Assembly: GCF_901709675.1 (NCBI RefSeq)
Contig: NC_051105.1
Coordinates: 3,401,104-3,465,103 of the forward strand
Length of the DNA stretch: 64,000 nucleotides
Direction of reading: 5' to 3'
From: Syngnathus acus
Taxonomy: Eukaryota; Chordata; Actinopteri; Syngnathiformes; Syngnathidae
Part shown: positions 1 to 13,700 of the stretch, piece after piece
How the letters are laid out: each line of letters begins with the position of its first letter
How positions within the stretch are numbered: position 1 is the first letter of the stretch
Made by a program: the position numbers and the translations under genes
Notes under the pieces: model-generated
The model's database searches: none
Seen by the model: only the letters and a program-made list of their open reading frames with translations
What the model was told of the DNA's origin: nothing

Positions 1-99
1 ACATTCAGAGAAATAATACAATCTTTCCATCTTATCCTCATTAATGTCTCCTGCTTGTATTGGTCGCTTGCTAGTCAATCGCATTTATTCATGGTTTCA

Positions 100-425
100 T
101 TGGTCGACTGGTCTGCCTCACACTGCAGAGGCAGTGGGTTCGATTTCGGCTTCGTGTGGACTTTGAATGTTCTCCTTGTGCCAGTGTGGGTTTTCTGCGG
201 GTACTCCAGGTTCCACATTCCAAGGACATGCATGGTAGGCTGAGTGGCCACTCCGAATTGCCCTTAGGTGTGGGTTTGAATGTGAATGGTTGTTTGTCTA
301 TTTGTGCCCTGTGATTGGCTGACGACCAGTTCAGGGTGCCCCTGCCTATTGCCCAAAGTCAGTTGGGATAGGCTGCAATGTGTGCTTTGTGAGGATAAGT
401 GGTTCAGAAAATGGATGGATTATAG
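100..425 (+). repeat. Degenerate teleost tRNA-derived SINE-like repeat
   Basis: The order of segments matches a repeat common in fish genomes: a B-box-like GGTTCGATT (137-145), then TGTGGACTTTGAATGTTCTC, TGGGTTTTCTGCGGGTACTC, ACATGCATGGTAGGCTGA, GGCTGACGACCAGTTCAGGG and a 3' tail AAAATGGATGGAT. Related fragments lie near 8862-8985, 19430-19640 and (minus) 28042-28140. Family name not assigned. Confidence 0.65.
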
Positions 426-2334
426 CAGTAACTTCCCTTTCAAAATATGAAAATACTTTACATTAAACATTATCTGATTTTATGATGATGTCTATAATAC
501 CATGTATGCATAGTGCAGGAATGTCAAAACTTTTTCTATTCAGGGCCACAAATGGAAAAATGGAAGCTACTATGGGGACTACTTGCACTTGTGTTTGATA
601 CTAAAACTAATTCAATATTCTGCATGTCAACATATACGAAGCAGTGAAACAAAGTTAAGTAGTCTCAGCTTTGTGTTTTTACCTTAAAAATGGAAAGTTT
701 TGGAATGGTCTATGTACTTTTTAGTTATTAAATTAGTGTGATATCTTGCAAATTTGCATTTTTCATCATTAAAAAAATATTAAGCATTTTTTATTCAACT
801 TTAATGACCTATTAGGACACAATGATACCTTGCAACATTGAACTTTTGTTTTACTTTTAATTTAAATTAAAAAAGGTGCTATTTTTTAAAATGTTAATTT
901 GTCCTAATAACATGATCAAGCAGGCTATTAAAAATCTATCTATAAAATTAAAAAAAAATGGCCACAAGAAAAACTTTAGAGACCCCTAGTGTTGACAGCA
1001 ATGGTATTACATCAAGAAGCTATTTTTCACACTATTCTGTTTTTTTGCTTATTATTCTTTTATTTTATTTTTTTGCCTGCTGTGGGTCATCCAGCATCAA
1101 CATTTTGTGCCATCCTGCTGAATCTCCTTTGAATCGATTTTGGAGGTTCAACTAAAAAGAAAAATAGACTGTTTACAGGGTTTAAATCAATCTCATTTGT
1201 CTTTGTTCCTGCTGTGTGACTGACGCCATTGCAAGGAAACTAAACAATAGGCACATCTGCGTCCATTTGTTTGTCCCTTGCAACACCAACACATCCGCAC
1301 GCTTGCACCACACTGTGTGACACATTCAGTGTTTACACGCGTGCATGTGTGTGTGACGTAGGCCGATTAACAGGAGGCGCAGGGTTTTAGACACCGTCAC
1401 GGCCACAGGCGGGGCCGTTAATCCACAGCCCTGAGGCTAATCCGTTTTCTAGGATTAGCTGCTAATTCTTCAACCCGTCAGAGCGCATCAAGCCAAGTGT
1501 GACACAGAAAGTTTGATGTGTTACAAAGCATTATATTTTACACACATGGCATTGAAACAGCTGCACAGTATGGAAAGACATGGTTGGATAAAGAGTATAA
1601 AAAGTACATGGTTAGATCATGAAACATTTGGGATGTGCATCCTAATTAATATTTTCAACAGTTATAACATGAGACCGTGTACTCAACTGTGCAGCAATGA
1701 AAGTCTGTCTATGGTGGCCTTTGCTTGAAATGAGACAAACTTTTAGAAAGGAACCTCTAAAGTTGAACACGTTGGACAAAAATGCTGCTTTGGAACCCAT
1801 AGTGAATTCAGAAAATGAAAATCGGCATGCATTGCAATTTTTTAACATTCTTGGACAATCGTTCAAATTGTATTTAATGTACAGGTAAATCGAAAATGAA
1901 TGTAAGTAAATGGAGGCAAAATATCAAAACCAGGGATGGGGGTTGACAAAATCATCTTGATGGTTCACGGGTAAAAGATAATGCTTACATTTTATTTGGA
2001 AATGGAGAAATAAAAATCCATATCACCAGAATTCCTTCTGACCAATTAATCAATCATGCCCATCTTTAGTAAAAGCAATAAAGTATAAAAAAATAAGTCA
2101 ACTGCTGCTCATAATAAAACAAGCAATTGTAACTTAGTAAAATGACTATTTATTCATTCATTCATTTATTTAAAAAAAAAATAAAGCTAAACACTAATCA
2201 TAAAAATGTCTTCTAGATTATTGGAAGATGTAACAAATTAATCTTTTTTTTTTTTTTTTTTTTAATTTATTGGAACAATTAGTTCGTCCAATTTTATGAC
2301 CATCCTATTTTCAAAATATTATTCTCTAGCGAAG

Positions 2335-2420
2335 CAGCTGAAGGTGTAGGGGTACACTCGCCCGACTTTTGTGCGGGCAGCGTTGCATCGATTCCCGCGC
2401 AGTGACGGTGTGCATGAAGG
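2335..2420 (+). repeat. Possible tRNA-like SINE fragment
   Basis: The segment has an A-box-like GTGTAGGGGTACAC and a B-box-like GCATCGATTCCCGC at tRNA spacing, but no clean cloverleaf or terminal structure. It probably derives from a SINE rather than a functional tRNA gene. Confidence 0.35.
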
Positions 2421-4162
2421 GTAGGCTGATAGGTCAACTTAATGGTATTGAAAATAGATGAATATTCAAAGTCAATCTTAGTGTGCTTTTGAGTGACGCG
2501 CTGTTGCCCGTTGCTGGACTGACGTTCAAACAGGGTCACTGTCCCAATTGTGCAATCTGATTGGACTTTAGAGGTTCCGTTGTACCAAGTAAGTGAGTGG
2601 TAGCTAAAAGTATGGTGTTCATCAAGTTAGTGTGTGTGCATGTGCATGTGTGTGTGTGCGTGCATGTAGTTTTCTAAAGCAAGCTAAACATCGTAATGAA
2701 GTGGGACAGCTACGATTTACTGCTCAGCAGAAGAACACTGATGGAGTGTAACGCGTCCAAGGGTGGAATGTGAGAGAAAAACCAAAGAAAACACAATGAC
2801 AGGGCCAAACTGGTAGTCGCATTAAGAAGGAATTGCTGCTAACCTTCAAGTGTTTTGCCCCTTTTCCCCATTCTTTAGCAGTGACATACGAAAGCCCACC
2901 ATTTGTTCTAAACATTCCCCCCCCCCCGGCAAAATGTGTTTTCACTTATTTCTGGATGCCGCTGATAAAACGGGCAAAACATGTCCGGGCATCTGGTTCG
3001 ATGGGGCCTTGAAACGTCGGCAAAACCTTTCCACGAGAGACAATATTTGGCCACCTTGACGCAAGCTACTCTATTAGACAAGAGTTTATCCAAACGTGTC
3101 ACTTTGATGCTAGATGGTAGACTACATTTAAAACATCAACGAGCATAGCACCATCCACTAAATTTCAGCTAACTCAGCATCTTTCAGCTCAATTTGAGCG
3201 TCACAAACGCACAAAAGAAGAAAATCTGTTGCACTATGTTACTGTGTGTACATGAGCATTGTTTGAAGTTCTTCAGTTTCATCCATTTAACAACATTTCA
3301 AGATTAAGCACATTTTCCATGGAGGGACATTTCCAGCAGAAGGCACCGAGGAAGGAAGAGAGAGAAAGGACAGTCTGCAACTGCTTCCCACGTCTTATGC
3401 AATGACGATTGCAGACATGGAAAGAGGTGAAGGTGTCCTGGGTGACGGACCGTATTTGAATGCTCAGAACAGGTCTTTGGAATACAGAGATGTTATTCTG
3501 TGAAAAACAAAAAAACAGGTCAAATTGGTACACCGTTATGTTGACTTGATTTGGTTGCTTGCTGGTCGGTCCATTTGCTGCTTGGTTTGACAAATAAGTA
3601 GCATACTGCCGTTTACTGGAGCAAAAATAATTATTAGCCATTTTTAGCAATGTGTCTATTTGAAGAAGGGCTTTATTTATAATTGACTCATTCTGCAACT
3701 AACAGCAGCTATTATAGTGATTTTTAGTCTGTTTGTAGTGAGGCCAAATGGTGCGCTTTCTGTGTGGCAGTTGACCCTCATTTTCAAAAGCACACAATGT
3801 ACTGGAGGAAGAGTATCTCCAAGAATGTAATCATTTTTTTACAATCAAACCAGTTGGACAGAATTAGTTTCTTTATCTTTTGGCCTTGGTCAAATCTAGT
3901 TGTATTTACAAAAATGTAATCTGCCAGGGGGATGCAATTATTACTTTTGTAGTTGAAATGCCAAGTTGCAGCCAGAAGGCGACTAACCTTGGCACCGCTG
4001 GAGGTACAAAATCCTTGTACGAACCGCAATAAAAACACTAGTTGACTGTCTCACAGCCAACTGGTGACCTGGCACTTCAGTCTACACCACACTCTGACTT
4101 AGTAAAGTATATAGAGGGCATTATGTGGTGACAATACAAGCTTTTCATTGGACCACCATCGA

Positions 4163-4203
4163 TTTATTTTCTATTATCTTGTGTTTTCATCATGTTTTTT
4201 ATT
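4163..4203 (-). promoter_or_regulatory. impg2: Candidate poly(A) signals of impg2
   Basis: Minus-strand AATAAA hexamers lie at 4198-4203 and 4163-4168, about 230-270 nt past the stop codon. Either could end the transcript. Position only; no transcript evidence. Confidence 0.4.
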
Positions 4204-4430
4204 TAGGGTTGTAAAAAGGCCGATTTTTATTTTGAACGGCACTCTGGGGAGACACATTAACGAGAAATACCTTTTTGTTTCATGTCTGTGCAGAAGAACT
4301 TTCTCTTCGGGTATCCAGAACACTGCAGAAAAACACACACTTGAGAATGGCTAATAATAGAAACACATTGCAAGGCTTTTTATGGGGAATGGAGGGTGAA
4401 CAAGTATATGCTAAAGGATATGATGTTTGT

Positions 4431-4796
4431 TTACGCTTGATGCTGCCGCACGAAATCAGCAAACTGACGGTCCTTGGCGTAGAGCTCGATGATGCGTATC
4501 CTGTCTTGAATTTCCTGTTGGAAAGGAACATGACATTACATGGAGATAAAAGTGTACATTTGAGTCAGAGGTCTGATACTGCACGGTGACTCACCTCCTT
4601 GGTCAGTTCGCTGTTCTCGTAGATGTGCCGGATCTCCTCGCTGCTGAAGTCGGTGGAAGCTTCGGCGCTGGCGCTGCTGTAGACAGGAGCTTCGGGGTAG
4701 CGGCGGTAGTAGTGGCTGTAGCCGGTGGTGGCTTCGCTCTCGTACATGGGGTTGTACTTGGTCGCCCTCTCAAGTGATGGAACGCTCTCTGCATGT
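4431..4796 (-). other. impg2: impg2 cytoplasmic-tail exons and stop codon
   Basis: Exon 4595-4796 encodes [20 protein letters not shown], then [11 protein letters not shown] and [17 protein letters not shown]. Exon 4431-4514 encodes [18 protein letters not shown] and ends in TAA at 4431-4433. Both match the conserved IMPG2 intracellular tail. Confidence 0.92.
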
Positions 4797-7700
4797 CTGC
4801 AGAGAATCATAACACAGGGGCTTCTTTCATATAAGCAACCTTTTCAATGCAGTAAATTTTCCAGCCGTAGCGTGGTTGTGGGGGTACGCTTTTGTGGCCG
4901 TTGCATTTTTGTAAAATACTTTTATTGGCTCGAGATTAGTTGGTACTGTACTTTGGCCCAATTTCAATTGCATTGGTAAATTTCCTTGTTCCTTGGGTGG
5001 CTTATATGGGAGCAGCTCCTTTATAACATTATACTTCCTTCTTAACTGTATCATCATTTTACTTGTAATGATACACTTTCTTCAACTTATCAGGGTTAAA
5101 ATCAGACAGTTCTTTGGCCATAGGATGGTCGGAATGTTTCCCTTTTTTGGCCTTAGCATAGTTGCAACGGTCAGACATGCACACGGTAATCGAACTTGGT
5201 GTGGACCAATCGGTTACAAATTAACTCTGGATGTGGTGAAAACAGAAAATTCAAATCCAGCTAGCAAATGATTACATTTGTTCTTTTTGCTCAGGCGTTA
5301 ACACGGTAATCAAATTGTGTTAGGACCTAAATCAACCAGTTGGTTTGGAATCAATTGAATCAGTGGCAAGAAACCTTGATATGATCCTGTGAGCAAATGA
5401 TTGGATTTCTGTTATTTTGTTAAGATCTGCAAACACCCCAGGGAAAACTATAGATGAAAAAGCACTCTACAACAACAAAAAATAGCAAAAGAAGCAAAAG
5501 AATGACTTACAATACATGTACTTTTAATTCCCCTGAATAATGCTGAATAATTCCTCTAAGCCTAAACCGCACTCCAGACTATAACAAGGACAATTGCTTT
5601 AACACCTAATACTTAATACAAATCAACATCCTATTGGAGCAGTTAATCAGATGAGATTAGCAGTTTTTCTCCACAGGCGGCACTATCACACACATCACTT
5701 GTAGATAGACAAAGAATGTGCCTTGTTTTGTGTGGCTGCCAAAAAAGGGCTGATGAATAGAGATAAGTGAAGGATTGTGTTGTGGCGAGCTGCCAGTTCA
5801 GCCACGAGAGTCTCCACTAAATCCGATCCCTTAAACAAAATAACCAGATAGATTCTTTCTGAAACCCATTATGTTAATGTAAGTCTTCAATTTTTTTAAG
5901 CATTTATTGCACACCCATACCAGGCAAGCTGTATACTCAAGCACTTTGGCCCTGGCAAAGTCTTAACCATTTATGGTGGTCATGGTACAGTACAATTCAT
6001 GGGCCAAAGCACAATTGGAACAGTTAAGTTTCAGGCCATTGGGGTATTGGATAATGGGATGGATACAAGAACGTTTGTCACAAATGGTAATGTTGTGAAA
6101 AGGTTCCCTTACCGTATTGGGTCCTCTGACTCATCCTTATCGTACTGATCCCGTAAAGTCCTGGCGAGGAAGAAGATCACTCCGGAAGCCACCAAAAGGA
6201 ATCCAGCCACTGAGGCCACGGCAATGCCAACCACCAGAGGCTCCGATACGTACTCCTCACAGTGCTCTCCTCTGTACCACCAGTTTTCTCCAACACGACA
6301 CCTGGGAAGGACATGCATGGTACATTCATTTTGGTTTTAGAAAATCTAAAGTGATGGAATTTGAACAAAATTTTGAGAATAAATTTGTTGTATTTGGGTA
6401 GCTTTTAGTTTCTGTATTTTCCATTAGCGTGATAGAACTCTCACCCTGTATTTAGCATCTTTTTTGTGAACCGAGTGTCATGCATTTGAGTCCATCTATT
6501 TTGGGCTGTCTGATAAGGAGCAGCACTATGTAGGGAATGTAGTATACTGATAGGCTAGCTTCTATATAAAAAAAAATAAAAAAAAAGAATAGTATGTTAG
6601 CTTGAATGTGTGAATGTTTTAACATTTTACATTATGTTCATTGGGGTTGATTGATATGTTTTACTGGTGTGGCAGTAAATGTTAAAAATGTGAGATCAGC
6701 CATTATTTGTTTACTATACAGTACCTAAGATAATTAAGTACTTTATGATGTGTATTTTGGTGTGAGACAAAAGGTTTTGTTTGGCTTAGACCCTCCAGCG
6801 GGTCTGTTCATAATTATTCGGGTAGGACCACATTGAGCACAACAACCACATGTTCCAAAAAAAACACCCCCTTTATCAGGTTAACCACATGTACAGACAT
6901 AACAAAACTGAATTAGGGCAAATAGATACCTGAGGCACAGCAGTCCTTTAACATGTAATTATAATCCCTACAAACAGTGTTTACCAAATTTTAAAGGGAA
7001 TCAAAATGGATACCACACATTTCACTATTAGGCAGTAGATCCATGTACGTTGTGTATGTGATTTCATAAAATCATCTTTAATACTGTGCAAGCTAGATGT
7101 TAATATGACATGACCCCACACTGTTGTTCATCTCAGAGACTGATCACATGCCTCTAAAGGTGCTGCTGTTTTGTGTAGCAACAGACTTCATTAGAGCCCA
7201 GCAGGTAACATTGTAAAATGTAAAGTCTTTATATCTCAAATCAAGGCAAAATATGCTTGTTCTTTATCTGCCAAGATTTTGCTTCTGAGCAAGCAGTTTT
7301 GATGAATAAGCATTTCAATTCAATTTTTGTATTTCTTAAACTTTTTAATAGGGTATTGTAACTTGCCTTTCTATTATATTATAGGTTTATGATGTGTTTA
7401 TTTTGTGTTTACTTGTTTTCAGACATATTGCCAAGTCAAATTTTCTAGTCTATTCTCTTCTATTGATAAATAACTTTTCTTTAGTAATATTGTCCTCATT
7501 TTCTTGTTTTTTTTTTTAAGCCCATGTTTTGATACGTAACTATTTAATGTCCATGTAGGAACTTAAATACTTACAAAGCCATCTATTTGAAGTAGGCGTT
7601 TATTTTTCTGATGTGAATGATGTCGTCATTGTGCGTGGAAAAAGTAGCAGTATTCTGAGAACTCAAATAAATTAAGTTGTATGTAATTTTGATGCTTTCT

Positions 7701-10700
7701 CAGTATGTGTTGGAAAGGAAGGAGGGACATTGGATTCTCAAGCAAATATTATAGCAGCAGGAGCCGTTCTGTTTTTCTCCTGCATGTGTCAATGCAAAAG
7801 GCGAGACGTGCTTTTAAGCTTCAAAATCCTGCGAACGTGCACGCCTGACCCACTCACACACACGGATCATTTTCCCCTAATCTCCACCCACCTGCAGATG
7901 GCTCCCTGGCCAGGGATAATGTCACACTTGCCATCGTTGAGGCAAAAGTCGCTGCGTAGCTCGCAGATGCTCTGACAAGGCAGACCGTCCACGCTGAAGT
8001 AGCCAGCGTTGCACACGCACTCGGCCTCGCCCGACCACTTGTTCACCTTGCACTTGGCGTACTCGTTACATGCCTGGAACTTGCACGGGTCGGCCTGGTC
8101 GCCTGCAAGTCGAACAACCGCAGGAATGTTATTATGCAGTAAGTGTCAAAGTGGATCAAAAACACATTTCGTACACATGTGTTCTCTCTCAGCACATAAA
8201 TGAGAAGACGTGACCTTTTGCCACTCGTGTTGGCGAACTGGTCGCAATTTAGTTCAGTTTGCTATGGTGGTAATTCTACCCTCGAATTGTAAAAGCTCCC
8301 AAAATATTGGACCTGTACAGTCCCTATTTTATGAGTAGTCCAGTGGAAATAATATGAAAACGCTTGCTGATGCTCAATGGACAAATTGCGTTGCAACAAA
8401 ACGATAAAGATGATTTTTAACAGTTGTCTTCTGTTTCTGCAAGAACAAGATGGCTTTCCGTTGAAATAATAAGCACACTAGCCATGTTGGTTCTATCAGC
8501 AAGGAAGCTGCAAAAGAAAGCCAGCATGTGTTCAAACCTTATTGCAACAGGGGAAGAACATATGACCAGGAAAAAAAGACCTTAGTCATGTTTTTTTGTG
8601 ACCTCAGCTGTCTGCAAAGCATGTGATTTAGAAAGACTTTGACAGTCCGCATAGCAAACAAAACATGATTCACCATTTTCAGGAAAGGGATCATAGAAAC
8701 GGACTCATGGTCTCATATTACGTAAAGACATGTTTTCCAGGGTGACTTCATGGGTGTGACGGTGGCTTTTGATGTCCAGTGGTGAGTTACTCAACCCACT
8801 CTGGTTGACGCCATGTTTGATGTCACTGCTGCAGCCTTTGCCAATTTTTTTAAGTGAGGTTGACAGTATGGTGGATTAGTGGTTAGCACATCCGCCTTAT
8901 AGAGGTTTGTTCAAAGGTTTGAACCCGGGATCCAGCCTTCCCGTGTGGAATTTGCACCTACTTTCTCCCACATTCCAAAACCATGTAACCATGGAAATAC
9001 CCATATTTAACATTTCTACATTATGTCACTGACAAAATGTGATATTATACCAACCAGCCATGACACTTTAAATCTTACACGCTCTCTAGAAGACAGATAG
9101 ATGACAATCTAGTCATCCCGCAGTAAAGCACTAACCTGATTCAACGTCCAGGGAGTACTTATCGATGGCCAGGTTCATAGTCTGGTAGGCTGTGTTGCAG
9201 AAGTCCTCCAGGATCAGATAGACGGTGGTGGTGACGCCCTGAGCCACGGGCTTGCCAAATTTCATCCGGCTGTTGACCACAATGCTTCCATTGCGGAAGT
9301 TTAGGATCTCCAAGTTCTCAAAGTTACTCAGGTTGGACTGGAGGTAGGGCACAAGCTGCAAGACAAAATTGAACACTTGTTAGTGAAAACAGATTACCAC
9401 AAGTGATTTTTCTTTTTTTAATGTACCAGCTCTAGGAAGCGCTGCTCCAATGCTTTGTACTCTGGTGAACTCTTGTTGAAGAGATCCTCAGAGAAAATCA
9501 TGTTGGTCACCCTCAAGCTGAAGAACACCATGAGCGCTCGACCGGGATTGGCCGGCATGGCGATGCTGGCTGGATCGGTGCCCTGTGATATGCTGAAGGG
9601 GAATTCCGTGCTGCCTTCTTCTGTCTGATTGATTGAGCCATAATTGAGAACATCATAAGTGAGGTCTTCGATGGGAGAATCATTGTCAGCACTGTTCTGG
9701 ATCTAAGGAACAATGGAGTTTCTTGTCAGTCAATCAAATTGGTTGTCAACCAGTATCAACCTTCTTACCTCCAGCATCACATTCAAGCTTACCTCCACGG
9801 CTGAAAGCATAACGATGTCATCCTGACCCTCCACAGCTGTGTTGACATCAGCTCCACTCATGAAAGGTATCTCGTCCTCGGCGGACATTGCAGTCGGTTG
9901 GGAGGGGCTCAAAGGAACGCTAACTGATGATTCAGGTGCATTCCTGTTTACCAACAAGATGTCGTCTTCTGCGATATCGTCACTGGCGATCTCAGAAGCT
10001 TCTAGTGGTTCTTCAAGGGATACCGGGGGTGAGGCTGGTGCTTCCTCAGGAGTTTGCCCTCCACTCTCCGTTGCTTCATCGATACCAGCTTCTTCAACTA
10101 AAGGTCCCTCAGGATGTTTAGAATCGACTTCAAGTTCCTCACTCACTACATCAGGAACAAAGTTGTCTTCTGCTGTTTCACTAACAAGAAGGTCTTCTGT
10201 GTCAACACCATTGTCCAGATGCTTCTCTTCCAGAACAACCACGTCTTCAATGTCTTCCGTTGCTAGAGTTGTATCTGGCCCCAGGAGGTTGTCCAGGTCA
10301 CCTGTGCCTGAGGCCTCCACCACCACTGGTGGTTCAGGCAATGTGACAGTATCTTGATCCTCGGAGGGGGGCGGCTCCTCCTGGTCTTTGTCTGCGGGAT
10401 TATCTGCAGCGGTGGTCTGCACGGTGTTCTCCAGAAGCAGATCTTCTTCCCTGATGCCTGAAACAAATACATTCAGTGAAACTTTGTGCGACCACATATG
10501 GTCAGCCCATAGTCTTTGAATCGGGCCCTGCAATGATTATAAACCAGCAATGGTTTAGCTCATCCATGTACTGTCGTATGGACTTGGAACACTTCGCACC
10601 CTAACTGTGCCCAAATTAGTTCCCAGGAAATTTTCGAAACATGATTTTCACATTGCGAGAATGTGGTTTGACAATAAAGACTCACTGCCAGTCTCAGACG

Positions 10701-13700
10701 AAGCGGTCGCAACCACAACGGGTGGAGATATCTCAGAGCTCTCCTCTAGGACAACAATGTCGCTTTCAGATGTCTCCACCGTGTCTCCTTCTGCGCTTTC
10801 AGGCAGCAATTGGTCTCTCTTGACGTCATCCATGATGAGAACATTGGCTGCCTCATTCTGCATCACAAACATGATGTTGTTAAAAACCAACAGCTTGTTC
10901 AAGGATGCAGTAGCCATGTGACATCTGTTTTGCATCAACAAGCCCTATCCATGCGTCAGTGTACCGTTTTCAGGAAACTCCTGGAAATTCCAAAGATAAG
11001 TCAAATTAAAAGTAATTAAAAATTCCAAAAAAAAAGTCACATTAAAAGCAATTATTGTAGCATGCATGTGTGTGTTCACGTAATCCAACCCAGTGTGTCT
11101 TAACACAACGCGTCATGACAAAATGGGTTCAGCATGTTCGCTAACGACTTATCTGGAATTCACCACTGTGGCTTCCATTATAATAATTTATATGCAAACA
11201 TATTCATGCGCTTGTAATATGTGTACGATGTTTTAATTGGTTGTATAAAGCAAAAGTTAATGCTGACACAATTCTGGCCTCACACACGAGAGTCAAACAT
11301 TTGGAGAAGCTCTGCTTTCGCTATAAATTCAAAGTAATGATGGTGAGCCATACCAAAGGAAAAGGGTCGTATTTCTGCAAGAAAAAATTTTTACTTCTGG
11401 GACTTATGAAAAACGTTTTTGTAAAAAACATTTTAGCCTGATAGAATGAAAACATTTTTAAGCATAATAAATTGTATTTTTGTGAGGCAAAGTGTGCAGG
11501 TTGGGGGAGTTGTGCATACCCCAAGGCTTTGAGGATTTTAGTTTTCTTTCAAGTTTTAGATTAGTCCAGGGTTGGGGCAGACTGTAGCCTTGTGGCCCCT
11601 GGGAACCTTTACAATCTTTACTGTTATGCCTGTTATGGATGCCCCTTCCTATGTTGCATGTCAGTTTTTGTTGACAATAATTCGTTTGTAGTGCATCTGT
11701 GTTTCCATCACGGGTCCTTTTACCGTCCCACCAAGTTAATCTGTTTTTGTGCCCAGGCCAAAGTTTATGGAACGTGATCCCGTCATCAATATTGTAATAA
11801 AATGATATTTTCCAAAGAATGTCTGAAAAAGCACTGCAATCATCCGAATCAAGGATTTGCTTTCAGCTTTTATTTACATCTCAACATTTTTTTTCACTTC
11901 ATGGAATTATGGGTTTAAATGAAGTCAACCACCAGACGTTATTTAGAGCAGCCCTGAAAGGCTCCACCGCATAAGTGAAGTCAGACGTTAGATGGTATCG
12001 CTTGACCCGAGAATAGCAGCAGATTATTACAACAATAAACAAAGTAATCCGATTCATCCCTCACCTTAGTGCGCTCATCCCTGTTACCTGGTGAGCTGGT
12101 GATATGGCCGATGCTACGGCCCGAGCGCATGTCTGACATTAACTACAGGTTCATGTCACACATCCTCACGGTCTATGGCTGGATTCACAATACACATGCA
12201 GAGCATTTTTTTCTATTTACGTGTATTTTTTAATTTAGTAGTGCCGTGACGTACGAATTGTTCCATGACCACGCAATTAATTCTTGCCTTAAATCAGGCA
12301 TTTGGAGGCCTTTGCATTTCAAATTACTTAAGGTGGTCACAGAATCATTTGAACTTTTAACCTTTTAAGAGTGAGAAAGAAATTTGATGGCATGGGACCT
12401 TTGAAAAAGTCACTCACACACACACACACACAGACAGTTGTAATTTGCGTTGTGCCGTTAAACGGGAAGGCTGAGTTAGGGCTGGCTTTCCCATCATGAT
12501 CTCTGCTGTGCACAGCAGGTAAGCTGTCTGCCTTTCTTCATCTTCCTAATAGCACCATTACTTGGCACATTTCACTTTGTCGCATTTTCTGACGGCTAAT
12601 TACGTGACGCACCCTCGACCCCGAACAGAATAAGCGTAATGGGAAATACACGGATTGACGTGTGTGTGCTTGCAGCCACTCACCGAGGTTTCTCTTGTGG
12701 TGTGGATGGACGCGGGCTCTATGGAAGCAGGAGAGACATCATTATGAGTACAAGATGACACTTGAATGACTTCCGAAGTCAGGCAACAACCCTGTCAGTG
12801 TTTACCTAACTGAAAAAGAATATCAGCTGCTGTGCATCAACACTTTTCACCCATAAAAAAGCCACTGGTACCTTAATGCATCAGAAATTGGTCATCAATC
12901 ACAGGGAAATTTTGAATGGGATGGTCACACAATGATATGCACACGACGAGTCCAGTAAAAGATAGAGCTTATACCTGCTGAATTTTAGAAAGCAGCCGAC
13001 TATAACTGCGATTGATCGCTAATAAATCACAAATCAATTGTCCGTTAAATTTCAGGTGCTGCAGCAGAGACTATAATTTTCTCAGTGAGTCGATGTGTGC
13101 GGCCTTTCTACATCTTCCCAAGGCTGACACAAAAGCCTGGCGTGAACTGAGTAAAAATCCCCAGCGTCTCCCATTTCTTGTCCTCCTGTCTTTGCGGTGC
13201 AGTTGGTGACAAGGACCCAAACCGCAGCGCAGTCGGCTTATGCTTTCCCAAAAACTTGCCACTGTTATTTGTTCATTAAATATGGCCCCCTTTTTTTTTT
13301 TTTGCTTCTGTCCTCTCTGACAATGAGAGCAGACAAATAAGAAACAGATGAAGGCTTCAGAATGTTTTCTCAAGTGGCAAAAGCATCATGTCGTCATGTC
13401 GCTGCACTGTCTGCCGAGTGTCTCGGGTGACACGCAAAAGTTTGCGTTGGACGGCAGCGCGAGCGCCTTCACAAGTACTGTAGCTGGCTGCGCTGTTATA
13501 GTGCAGGCGCCCCTCACCACTCTCCAGAGCGCCCTTCAGGAGGTCCTCGGTCACAAAGGTCTTGAGCTCACTGATGGCGTAGACCAGCGTTGGGTGCTCC
13601 TTGACCTCGCGGTACGAGTTCTCCACCTGGTTGGACTGCAAGGTAAGGTAGTCCAGTTGGTTGTTGCTGATGCCCGCGTCGTCCACCACCAGGGTGACGG

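Larger units (their letters stand above)
1..4160. other. Gene-poor 3' flank of impg2
   Basis: I see no supportable gene. The stretch holds a degenerate fish tRNA-derived repeat (about 100-425), a degraded TE-like piece near 510-620 (the TGTCAAAACTTTTT and CAGGGCCACA type seen in hAT-derived repeats), AT-rich low-complexity DNA, a second tRNA-like repeat near 2335-2420, a TG-rich patch at 2628-2665 and a poly-C run near 2919. The longest open stretch (3279-3698, minus, 139 codons) has no recognisable domain. Confidence 0.6.

Noticed and set aside
2335-2420. Possible tRNA gene
   Set aside because: Box-like motifs only; no complete cloverleaf, so listed as a SINE-like fragment.
3279-3698. 139-codon minus-strand open frame downstream of impg2
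   Set aside because: No recognisable domain, no splice support, and AT-rich composition like its surroundings.
9839-10357. 172-codon plus-strand open frame, Ser-rich
   Set aside because: A complement of the acidic impg2 exon; Ser runs come from GAA/GAT-rich codons on the other strand.
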